Source of the DNA: DASUSF01 sp036375275
GTDB taxonomy: Bacteria; Pseudomonadota; Alphaproteobacteria; Geminicoccales; Geminicoccaceae
Reading direction: 5' to 3'
NCBI GenBank assembly: GCA_036375275.1
Contig: DASUSF010000199.1
Span: 1 to 10,214, forward strand
DNA length: 10,214 nucleotides
The notes under the pieces were generated by a model. The model searched no databases. It saw only the letters and a list, made by a program, of their open reading frames with translations, and was not told the origin of the DNA. How positions within the stretch are numbered: position 1 is the first letter of the stretch; each line of letters starts with the position of its first letter. Positions 1-6,683 of this stretch are shown in pieces. A program made the position numbers and the translations under genes.

Positions 1-1
1 G

Positions 2-196
2 ATCAAGTACCCGAAGGAGGTCATGACCGGGACGCCCGACCTGGTCTTCGACACGGTCGAGCATGGGCGGGAGACGATCGCCGACATCCTCGACCGCGCC
101 GACCGGATCGTCCCCGGGCACTTCGTCGAGATGCGGCGCGACGGTGGCGCCTGGACCTGGGACCAGGCGGCGTCGTTCGACCTCAGGGTGCGCTGA
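2..196 (+). CDS. C-terminal fragment of a probable MBL-fold metallo-hydrolase
   Basis: The left edge cuts this gene. The reading frame is open from base 2 to a TGA at 194-196 and gives the last 64 residues, with codon use like that of neighbouring genes. Near the middle is DRIVPGHFVEM. This resembles the VPGH motif near the end of metallo-beta-lactamase-fold hydrolases, whose His helps ligate the second metal. It follows a helix (ETIADILDRADR) of the type that precedes that motif in the family. The preceding TGTPDLVFDT stretch would be a late strand and turn. The catalytic HxHxDH motif lies outside the window, so the substrate cannot be named and the family call rests on one short motif. It ends 11 bases before the palindromic repeats and converges with gpmA. 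Confidence 0.55.
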   Translation: MKYPKEVMTGTPDLVFDTVEHGRETIADILDRADRIVPGHFVEMRRDGGAWTWDQAASFDLRVR

Positions 197-206
197 ACCG
201 CGGCGT

Positions 207-272
207 TAGAGCATCATCCGCTTAGGTGGAGCCGCTTTCCTGAGCGGTTCCACGCGGATAAAGATGCTCTAG
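207..272. repeat. Palindromic intergenic repeat 1 (TAGAGCA-ended hairpin)
   Basis: This is a near-perfect inverted repeat. TAGAGCATC (207-215) pairs with GATGCTCTA (263-271). ATCCGC (216-221) pairs with GCGGAT (254-259), leaving AAA bulged at 260-262. GTGGA (226-230) pairs with TCCAC (249-253). GCCGCT (231-236) pairs with AGCGGT (243-248) through one G-U pair, around a 6-base loop. About 26 base pairs can form on either strand. The size and shape match the small REP/MITE-like palindromes scattered between genes in alphaproteobacteria. There is no T-tract, so it is not a classical terminator. Lying between convergent genes, it could protect mRNA 3' ends or attenuate read-through on both strands. 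Confidence 0.8.
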
Positions 273-281
273 TCATTGAGA

Positions 282-356
282 TAGAGCAGTTTCTTCCGAC
301 GAGCGAAGGGTCTCCTCGACTTGAAGGTGGTTCCATCCCATCGGAAACTGCTCTAG
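282..356. repeat. Palindromic intergenic repeat 2, overlapping the gpmA stop
   Basis: TAGAGCAGTTTC (282-293) is perfectly complementary to GAAACTGCTCTA (344-355). An alternative slipped register pairs TTCCGA (294-299) with TCGGAA (341-346). The 40-odd bases between the arms are only weakly palindromic and include GGTGGTTCCATCC (327-339), which recalls the GTGGA/TCCAC core of repeat 1. It shares the TAGAGCA start and GCTCTAG end with repeat 1 and lies only 9 bases from it, so the two look like related copies. The right arm overlaps the stop codon of gpmA (353-355 on the minus strand). Confidence 0.75.
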
Positions 357-1045
357 TCTTCGAGGTAGTAGTGGCGCTCGGGCTTGAGGCCGGCATCCAG
401 CTCGTACACCAGCGGCCGCCCCGTCGGGATCTCGAGCCCCGGAATCTCGTCGTCGCTGATCTCGTCGAGGTACTTGATCAGGCCACGGAGGCTGTTGCCG
501 TGGGCCGAGATCACGACCCGTCTGCCGGCACCGATCGCAGGCGCGATCCGCTCGTGCCAGTAGGGCAGCACCCGCTCGACCGTGTCCTTGAGACACTCGG
601 TGAGCGGCAGGCTCTCGGGCTCCAGGTTGCGGTAGCGCGGGTCGTGCCGCGGGTGGCGCTCGTCGTCCTCTTCGAGCGCCGGCGGCGGCGTGGCGTAGGA
701 GCGGCGCCAGATGTGGACCTGCTCGTCGCTGTACTTCGCCGCCGTCTCTGCCTTGTCCAGGCCCTGGAGCGCGCCGTAGTGGCGCTCGTTCAGCCGGTAG
801 TCCTTCTCGGTCGGCAGCCAGAGCCGGTCCATCTCCTCGAGCGCGATGTGCAGCGTCTTGATCGCCCGCTTGAGCACCGAGGTGAAGCAGAGGTCGAAGT
901 CGAAACCGGATGCGCGCAGCCGCCGGCCGGCGTCCCGGGCTTCCTCGACGCCCTGCTCCGACAGATCGACGTCGGTCCAGCCGGTGAACAGGTTGGCCTT
1001 GTTCCAGACGCTCTGACCGTGGCGGATCAGGACCAGCTTGTGCAT
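353..1045 (-). CDS. gpmA: 2,3-bisphosphoglycerate-dependent phosphoglycerate mutase
   Basis: Interconverts 3-phosphoglycerate and 2-phosphoglycerate in cytosolic glycolysis and gluconeogenesis through a phosphohistidine intermediate primed by 2,3-bisphosphoglycerate. The 230-residue protein opens with LVLIRHGQSVWN, placing the RHG motif and phosphorylated His9 at residues 8-10. It then has LFTGWTDVDLSEQG (19-32), Arg60 in the SVLKRAIKT motif, the LNERHYGALQG active-site segment with Glu87, and a second catalytic His182 in SAHGNSLRG. All signature residues of the dPGM family are present. The ATG at 1043-1045 is the only sensible start and follows a modest GGGTGAG ribosome site. The protein stops immediately after HYYLED, where longer homologues such as the E. 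coli enzyme (about 250 residues) continue with a tail of roughly 20 residues. The stop codon lies in the arm of a palindromic repeat. It appears to be transcribed alone, or by read-through from the outer-membrane protein gene 108 bases upstream. Confidence 0.97.
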   Translation of the reverse strand: MHKLVLIRHGQSVWNKANLFTGWTDVDLSEQGVEEARDAGRRLRASGFDFDLCFTSVLKRAIKTLHIALEEMDRLWLPTEKDYRLNERHYGALQGLDKAETAAKYSDEQVHIWRRSYATPPPALEEDDERHPRHDPRYRNLEPESLPLTECLKDTVERVLPYWHERIAPAIGAGRRVVISAHGNSLRGLIKYLDEISDDEIPGLEIPTGRPLVYELDAGLKPERHYYLED

Positions 1046-1111
1046 GGCTCACCCAGTTCGTGCGGCATCGGCGGCGGCAGGACAGCACAATCCGGCTCGA
1101 TCTTCACCCGG

Positions 1112-1134
1112 AAAATCGGCCGGCGCGGCGCCAG
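1112..1134 (-). terminator. Possible weak terminator downstream of the outer-membrane protein gene
   Basis: On the minus strand, CTGGCG (1134-1129) can pair with CGCCGG (1125-1120) through one U-G pair around a 3-base CCG loop. Four bases later comes a run of only four U residues (1115-1112). It starts 20 bases after the stop of the gene at 1154-2539 and before gpmA. The U-run is short and displaced from the stem, so termination would be inefficient if it occurs at all. Confidence 0.25.
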
Positions 1135-1153
1135 CCTCGAGCTGCAGACGTGC

Positions 1154-2539
1154 TCAGAACCTGATCCCGACCTGGGTCTTCCAGAACGCCTTCTCGACCA
1201 GGGTGTCCTCGTCGCGACCGCCGGTGAAGCTGAAGGTCAGGCGGTAGTTCTCGGCCTCCGGGAGCAGGTAGGAGAAGCCGACCTCGACCAGGTTGATGTG
1301 CTCGATCTCGGCGTTCACGTTGTAGAGGTACTTCTCGGAGAGGTCGAACTGGATCCGCTCGAACAGCGTGTCCGCAGCGCCGCGCAGCGACAGGCGGAGC
1401 CGGCCGCCGACCCGGAGGAAGCGGCGCTCGGCCAGCAGGTCCTCGTTGGCCCCGCTGTCGAACACGTTGCCGGCATCGGTCAGGAGGTCGATCCCGGTGG
1501 ACACCAGCAGGTCGCCGAACTGGCGGACGCTGCCGAGCGGCACCCCGGTGTCGGCATTCAAAGTCGGAGTCCAGCGGAACTTGAGCGTGCCGATGTCGCT
1601 CTCGAGGTTGCTGTCGGTGAGGTAGAGCGGCGTGAACGCGAACTCCTGGAGGGCGTCGGGGGTCAGCGGGAACTGGGCGGAGCCCTGCCAGCCTGCGCCG
1701 AGCTTGTCGAGTTCGTCACGCTCGTTCGAGAACAGGCGCTCCACCAGAAGAAACGGGACCGAGACCGCGCGCACCTCGTCGCCGCGGCCCGCATCGAAGT
1801 GGTAGCCGGCCACCGCGTCGACCTGGAACGTGGTGTTGTCCTGCAGCAGGTTGGAGCTGATGCTGAACTCCGCGGGCTTGACCGCGCCGAGGCCCGTCCG
1901 GGCCTTGCTCAGGTCGTCGATCTCGCTGGTCAGACGGAAGCCCTCGTCGTGGTCCGGATCGCGCACCCAGCCGGCCTGCGCCGGCGGCTCTCCTGGACCG
2001 GCGACCTCGATCTCGGCCGGCGGCGTCGCTCGGCAGGTCAGCCGGATGAAGCGGTCCTCCGGATCGAGGACCTCGGCGAGCCCGATCCCGGAGGGGGAGG
2101 CGCCGGGCGCCGTCCCAGGACCCGGATCGGCAGCGCCCTCGGCTGCGCCCGGCGAGCGAAGGCGCTCGACCTCGATCCGGTCGTCGCGCAGCAACGTCTC
2201 GAGCATCTCGCGGTGCCAGGCGAACGCCGCCACGGTCTCGTCCGTGCAGGGGACCGGGACGCGCGCGCAATAGGCCGGATCGAGCACCGCCGCCAGCTTC
2301 TCGGTGAACAGGGTGTCGCCATCCCGGTCGGCATCGAGGACCGCGTCCGGCACCGGCCTCGCCTCGAGGAGATGGCGGACCAGGCGACGGGCGTCGAGCC
2401 GCGCCGTCGCACCGTCCGCCGGGCAGAGCACCGCCGCCGGCGAGGTCGCCGGCGGCGCGGCCGGCGCACCGTGCGGAAGGATCGCAAGGAGGCCGACGCC
2501 CGTGGCTGCCAGCCGGGGCGGAACCGTCGACAAGATCAA
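1154..2539 (-). CDS. Predicted outer-membrane beta-barrel protein of unknown function
   Basis: I do not recognise a named family. Counting from the proposed start (461 residues), residues 1-28 look like a Sec signal: a short N-terminus with one Arg, then a hydrophobic stretch (LAATGVGLLAIL) and an Ala-rich cleavage region. Residues about 30-170 form a soluble part with four cysteines (about 39, 91, 98 and 169) that could pair in the periplasm. From about residue 220 to the end there are alternating polar and hydrophobic strands (FSISSNLL, TFQVDAVAGYHF, TLKFRWTPTL, RLTFSFTGG), and the protein ends in GIRF. A C-terminal Phe after alternating residues is the usual sorting signature of outer-membrane barrels. 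The frame stays open upstream to 2773 but would overlap the preceding gene and encode an Arg/Pro-rich, implausible N-terminus. No ATG or GTG lies between that gene's stop and the signal peptide. The start is therefore probably one of two TTG codons (2537-2539 or 2531-2533), neither with a good ribosome site. It may be co-transcribed with the membrane protein upstream. Confidence 0.65.
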   Translation of the reverse strand: MILSTVPPRLAATGVGLLAILPHGAPAAPPATSPAAVLCPADGATARLDARRLVRHLLEARPVPDAVLDADRDGDTLFTEKLAAVLDPAYCARVPVPCTDETVAAFAWHREMLETLLRDDRIEVERLRSPGAAEGAADPGPGTAPGASPSGIGLAEVLDPEDRFIRLTCRATPPAEIEVAGPGEPPAQAGWVRDPDHDEGFRLTSEIDDLSKARTGLGAVKPAEFSISSNLLQDNTTFQVDAVAGYHFDAGRGDEVRAVSVPFLLVERLFSNERDELDKLGAGWQGSAQFPLTPDALQEFAFTPLYLTDSNLESDIGTLKFRWTPTLNADTGVPLGSVRQFGDLLVSTGIDLLTDAGNVFDSGANEDLLAERRFLRVGGRLRLSLRGAADTLFERIQFDLSEKYLYNVNAEIEHINLVEVGFSYLLPEAENYRLTFSFTGGRDEDTLVEKAFWKTQVGIRF

Positions 2540-2672
2540 GAGCGCCGATGGAGCGATGCGCTGGCCCGCGCCCTGATCCTGCGCCCGCGGTCCGCGTGGG
2601 GGTCGACGCCCGGAAAGCTCGAAAGTTTGAAGATGAACCTGGCCTGGCCTCGGCGGAGGCGCCCGGCGATGC

Positions 2673-3368
2673 TCACGCGCGGGCGGACCGCACAAGCCTC
2701 TCGCGCTCGTGGTGCCATGCCGCTCCGCTGGAGCGGACCCGCCTCGCCAGCGCCCGATGCTGCGCGAGCGCAAGCAGGACGGTGAGCGATGCGGCGAGCT
2801 CGAGGTTCTCCTCGAACGCCCCGATCATCGCCCTGGTGTCCTTCTCGATCGCGAAGCCGAACGTGTCGCGGAGCGTGCGGTGCAGCCCGTCGAGCATCTT
2901 GGTGAACGGCAGGAGCACGAGCACGCCCATGGTCGAGCAGGCGTGCGGGCGTCCCGCCCGGAAGTCGCGCATCAGAGGGGGCAGCAGCGCCAGAGCCCGG
3001 ACGGCGATCAGGCCGCACGCGACGAGGACGGCCACGACCAGGATCTTCTCGAGACCGGCGACCCGCGGATCGAGGAAGTAGCTCACTTTCGAGACGCTGC
3101 CGGAGGTGAAGGCGTGCTGCATGTCGAGCTCCCGCGCCGTGCACAGGAGCAGCAGAAAGGCGAGGGGACGCACGCCGGCGCGCCGCGCGTGCTCGCCCGA
3201 CAGCAGCCAGGCGGCCGTGACCGTGTAGCCGATCGCGCTCGCCCCCTCGATCGGCCCGCCTTCCCGGAGCACGGCCTCGCGGATCGACGGCTCGGCGAAC
3301 GCCAGCAGCCAGCCCGCGCCGATCAGCGCGCCCAGCCAGATGGCCAGAAAGATCCAGCGATGCAGCAC
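2673..3368 (-). CDS. Polytopic inner-membrane protein of unknown function
   Basis: A 231-residue hydrophobic protein that I cannot assign to a named family. Likely membrane segments are at about residues 5-24, 43-57, 66-78, 107-130, 146-157 and 188-204, and the tail from about 205 is Arg-rich and probably cytoplasmic. Charged and polar residues cluster at the third segment's end in CTARELDMQHAFT (76-88) with Glu80, Asp82 and His85. This is followed by SKVSYF (93-98), and later by Asp160, His163 and the acidic FEENLE (185-190). Such residues near a membrane face could be ligand or catalytic residues, but this is inference. The start is a GTG at 3366-3368. An ATG at 3409-3411 lies in a different frame, and this frame is closed by a stop at 3408-3410. 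The ribosome site is poor (GGGGGCGG). It lies 117 bases downstream of tenA on the same strand, so it could be reached by read-through from the thi operon, and 133 bases upstream of the outer-membrane protein gene. Confidence 0.7.
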   Translation of the reverse strand: MLHRWIFLAIWLGALIGAGWLLAFAEPSIREAVLREGGPIEGASAIGYTVTAAWLLSGEHARRAGVRPLAFLLLLCTARELDMQHAFTSGSVSKVSYFLDPRVAGLEKILVVAVLVACGLIAVRALALLPPLMRDFRAGRPHACSTMGVLVLLPFTKMLDGLHRTLRDTFGFAIEKDTRAMIGAFEENLELAASLTVLLALAQHRALARRVRSSGAAWHHERERLVRSARA

Positions 3369-3485
3369 GGCCGCCCCCGCTCGTGGAACGGGGATTCTTA
3401 AACCATCTCATGAAGGCGGTTCATTCCGTTTCTGTCGGAGCAGGCTTTTTGCATTCCAGGCCGCGACTTATCCGCCACACCGGGG

Positions 3486-4162
3486 TCACGCGATGCCGTC
3501 CGCCGTCACCGGCCAGCCCTCGAGCCGGTACGCGCTGTCCCAGAACATCCATTCCAGCTGCGCGGCGCGCACGAACGCCTCGAGCATCTGGTCCTGCCGC
3601 GCCGGCGTCGCCGCCTCGGCCAGGTCGTCGCTGATCCCGATCACCTTCTGCACGCCGGCCGCGAACTCCTCGTCGGCGTAGGTGTCGATCCACGCCTGAT
3701 AGGGATTGTCCCGTGCCGCGATCTCGAGGAGGTGCTTGCCGACCTCCCAGTAGATCCAGAAGCACGGCAGCAGCGCGGCCACCGCAACCTCGTACGGCGC
3801 GCTCGAGGTGGTCGAGATCAGGTAGTGGGCGTAGTGCGAGCACGTGGGCGACGGCGGCGCCGCCTCGACCTCCTCCGCGCTCAGGCCGTACTCGCGGAAG
3901 AAGCTCTCGTGCAGCGCGCGTTCGACCACCACCGCCTCGCGCGCGCTCCCGGCGAGCACGATCATCTGGTCGTTGTCCGGCGCCCGCGCCGCCGCGGCCG
4001 CGAGGGCGCGGCCGAAGGCGTTCAGATAGTGCGCGTCCTGGATCATGTAGAAGGTGAAGCGCTCGCGCGAGAGGGTCCCCGCGGCGAGCTCCTGGTTGAA
4101 CGGCTGCTCCAGGATGTCGGCGTAGAGGCCCTCGATCCGCTGCCAGGCCTGGTCGGGGAAGT

Positions 4163-4166
<4 letters not shown>
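3486..4166 (-). CDS. tenA: Aminopyrimidine aminohydrolase / thiaminase II (TenA)
   Basis: Hydrolyses 4-amino-5-aminomethyl-2-methylpyrimidine to HMP, recovering the pyrimidine half of damaged thiamin; it can also cleave thiamin. It is an all-helical cytosolic enzyme. The 226 residues match the family length, and the catalytic set known from Bacillus subtilis TenA falls at the same numbers: Asp44 and Tyr47 (QDAHY), Tyr112 (SHYAHY), Cys135 (LLPCFWIY), Tyr139, Tyr163 (DTYAD) and Glu205 (QLEWMFWD). The nucleophilic Cys135 is intact, so the protein should be active. The ATG at 4164-4166 overlaps the thiD stop as ATGA. There is little Shine-Dalgarno sequence ahead of it, which suggests coupling to thiD translation. 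It is the last gene of the thiM-thiE-thiD-tenA operon and so should be under the TPP riboswitch, at least in part. The frame continues open far upstream through thiD and thiE, but only this start gives a TenA N-terminus. Confidence 0.96.
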
Positions 4167-4983
<817 letters not shown>

Positions 4984-4987
<4 letters not shown>

Positions 4988-5634
4988 GCCGCTCCCTTTC
5001 TGTTGCGCGCGTCGTCGATCGCGTTGCGGATCGAGCGCGCCGCCGCCTCGGGATCGTCCGCGGCGACGATCGCCGAGACCACCGCGACGCCGTCGGCGCC
5101 GGCGGCGATGGCCTCGCCCGTATTGCCCCGGCCGATGCCCCCGATCGCGACCAGCGGCAGATGGGTCCGCTTGCGGACCTCTGCGAGGCGCGCCGCGCCG
5201 ACCGCCGGCCCCGCGTCGGCCTTCGTCGTGGTGCCGGCGAACGGCCCGAAGGCGAGATAGTCGAGGAGGTCCGGGTCGGCCGCGGCGGCCTGCTCGACCG
5301 CGTCGAGCGACAGGCCGAGCAGGGCATCCGGGCCGAGGATCGAGCGCGCCGCCCGGGCGGGCAGATCGGTCTGCCCGAGGTGGCAGCCGAGCCCGGCCGC
5401 AGCCGCGACGTCGACCCGGTCGTTGATGATCAGGGAAACCCCGAGCGGGAGCAGGAGCCGCTTCAACGCCAGGGCCTGCTCGAGCAGGGCGCCGCCGCCG
5501 GCACCCTTGTCGCGCAGCTGGACCAGGGTCGCGCCGCCGCGCACCGCCGCTTCGACGATCGCCTCCAGCGGCCGACCCCGGCCGAGGTCGGGATCGGTCA
5601 CCAGGTAGAGCGTCGGATCGAACGCCGGCTTCAT
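4984..5634 (-). CDS. thiE: Thiamin phosphate synthase
   Basis: Joins HMP-PP with hydroxyethylthiazole phosphate to make thiamin phosphate and pyrophosphate. It is a cytosolic TIM-barrel enzyme of 216 residues, typical length. Signatures in order are LYLVTDP (9-15), TLVQLRDKGA (36-45), which carries the diphosphate-contacting Gln-Arg-Lys set, IINDRVDVA (69-77) with the Mg-binding Asp72, GCHLGQTDL (83-91), LLGLSL (105-110), DYLAFGPFAGTTTK (125-138), the thiazole-phosphate loop, and IGGIGRGN (164-171) followed by GVAVVSAI (182-189). All key positions are present. The start ATG at 5632-5634 overlaps the thiM stop as ATGA and has no clear Shine-Dalgarno sequence, which fits translational coupling. 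The stop overlaps the thiD start likewise. Confidence 0.96.
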
Positions 5635-6428
5635 CGGATCCGGATCCCGGCCCGCAACGTCGCCTCGTCGAGGGTGAACAGCTCGTCGATCAGATTCGTC
5701 CGGAGCGAGCCGGGGCCGGGGCTTCGCGCCGCCGCACGCTCACCCGCGAGCGCCACGACCGCGAGGCCGGCGGCCGCAGCGTGCAGCGGGTCCGGCTCGA
5801 CGGCGAGGAACGCGCCGATCACGGCGCTCGCCGCACAGCCGAGCGCGGTCACGCGGGTCATCATCGGGTGCCCGCCTTCGACCCTGACCACGCGCTCGCC
5901 GTCGGTCACGTGATCGACCGCGCCCGTGACCGCGACCACCGCGCCCAGCACCCGCGCCAGCTCGCGCGCGGCGCCGAGCGCGTCCTCGGCGGCGTGGCTC
6001 GTGTCGACCCCCCGGGTCGGGCCGCTCGATGCGCCGGCCAGCGCCAGGATTTCCGAGCCGTTGCCCCGGATCACGGTCGGCCGGCCGCGGGCGAGGTCCG
6101 CCGCGGCGCGGGTCCGGTACGGCGTCGCGCCGACCCCCACCGGATCGAGCACCCAGGGCTTCCGAAGTTCTGCGGCGCGGGCGCTCGCCTGCTCCATCGA
6201 GCGCACCCAGGCGGGCTGAAGGGTCCCGATGTTGATCACGAGCGCGCTCGCCACCTCCTGAAAGTCCGCCACCTCCTCCTCGGCGTGGACCATCGCGGGC
6301 GAGGCGCCGAGGGCGAGCAGCACGTTCGCCACCAGGTCCATCGAGACGAAGTTGGTGATGTTGTGGACCAGCGGGGCCTGAGCGCGGACGGCTTGCAGAC
6401 CCATGGCCACTCTGTCAGCATGATTCAC
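5631..6428 (-). CDS. thiM: Hydroxyethylthiazole kinase
   Basis: Phosphorylates 4-methyl-5-(2-hydroxyethyl)thiazole with ATP, the entry point for salvaged thiazole. It is a ribokinase-fold enzyme that forms trimers in known members. The 265 residues match the family. Motifs seen are PLVHNITNFVSMDLVANVLLALGASPAM (19-46), VINIGTL (64-70), WVLDPVGVGATPYR (92-105), VIRGNGSEI (119-127), TGAVDHVTDG (168-177) and TALGCAASA (194-202). The last carries the conserved Cys198 at the same number as in B. subtilis ThiM. The chosen start is a GTG at 6426-6428, 7 bases after a strong GAGGAGGGAG ribosome site (6445-6436). The next in-frame ATG is codon 9 and would leave the ribosome site too far away. It is the first gene of the operon, directly downstream of the TPP riboswitch. 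Its presence, without thiazole synthesis genes here, points to salvage. Confidence 0.96.
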   Translation of the reverse strand: MNHADRVAMGLQAVRAQAPLVHNITNFVSMDLVANVLLALGASPAMVHAEEEVADFQEVASALVINIGTLQPAWVRSMEQASARAAELRKPWVLDPVGVGATPYRTRAAADLARGRPTVIRGNGSEILALAGASSGPTRGVDTSHAAEDALGAARELARVLGAVVAVTGAVDHVTDGERVVRVEGGHPMMTRVTALGCAASAVIGAFLAVEPDPLHAAAAGLAVVALAGERAAARSPGPGSLRTNLIDELFTLDEATLRAGIRIR

Positions 6429-6435
6429 GTCGTCG

Positions 6436-6455
6436 CTCCCTCCTCGGGAGCCGAT
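6436..6455 (-). promoter_or_regulatory. thiM ribosome binding site with riboswitch expression platform
   Basis: The transcript reads AUCGGCUCCC (6455-6446) followed directly by the thiM Shine-Dalgarno GAGGAGGGAG (6445-6436). GCUCCC can fold onto GGGAGC (6440-6435) around a 5-base GAGGA loop and would partly hide the ribosome site. AUCGGCUCCC is also an exact 10-base complement of GGGAGCCGAU (6505-6496) at the 3' edge of the TPP aptamer. The two pairings exclude each other, as expected for an on/off switch acting on translation initiation. No U-tract follows the hairpin, so a terminator is not indicated. The pairings are seen in the sequence; the switching is inferred. Confidence 0.6.
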
Positions 6456-6492
6456 CGCCGCGGCGAACGATGGTTGGCAGACCAGCGCGGCG

Positions 6493-6576
6493 CGTATCGG
6501 CTCCCTTCGCTGGCATGACCCAGATCAGGTTCGGCGGGTGTGATCTCAGCCCGTGAGGGCACCCCGGCGAGATACG
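6493..6576 (-). promoter_or_regulatory. TPP riboswitch (THI element) controlling thiM-thiE-thiD-tenA
   Basis: The minus-strand RNA carries the full conserved THI-box series in order: GGGGUGCC (6565-6558), the CUGAGA of the pyrimidine-sensing arm (6549-6544), ACCC, GAACCUGAU (6532-6524), CUGGGU, and CCAGCGAAGGGA (6513-6502). The outer P1 stem is formed by CGUAUC (6576-6571) with GAUACG (6498-6493), or by a slightly shifted register using UCG with CGA. These elements bind thiamin pyrophosphate, and in bacteria binding normally lowers expression. The P3 arm is short, giving a compact aptamer. It ends 64 bases before the thiM GTG. About 107 bases remain between it and the divergent TRAP protein gene for both promoters. 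Confidence 0.96.
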
Positions 6577-6683
6577 GCACCCATCAACGTGGGCGGCACC
6601 GCTCCGGGTGTCAATGTCGGTCTGGCAGGCAACGACTACCTGGCCTTCGTCCCGGCACCGCCCCGTCGCCACGGGAGACGACG

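Noticed and set aside
371..2785. Very long open frame on the plus strand (over 800 codons) across gpmA and the outer-membrane protein gene
   Set aside because: It is antisense to clearly recognised gpmA, has Arg/Leu/Val/Gln-rich low-information composition and no family motif. GC-rich DNA commonly leaves such shadow frames open.
3369..3485. Possible terminator between tenA and the membrane protein gene
   Set aside because: Only short, poorly stable stems are present (for example CCCCG/CGGGG with a 9-base loop), and no U-run follows on the minus strand.
6583..6614. Perfect TTGACA (-35-like) on the minus strand at 6614-6609 as a thiM promoter
   Set aside because: No acceptable -10 lies 16-19 bases downstream; the best match, GTTGAT at 6588-6583, is 20 bases away and matches only three positions.
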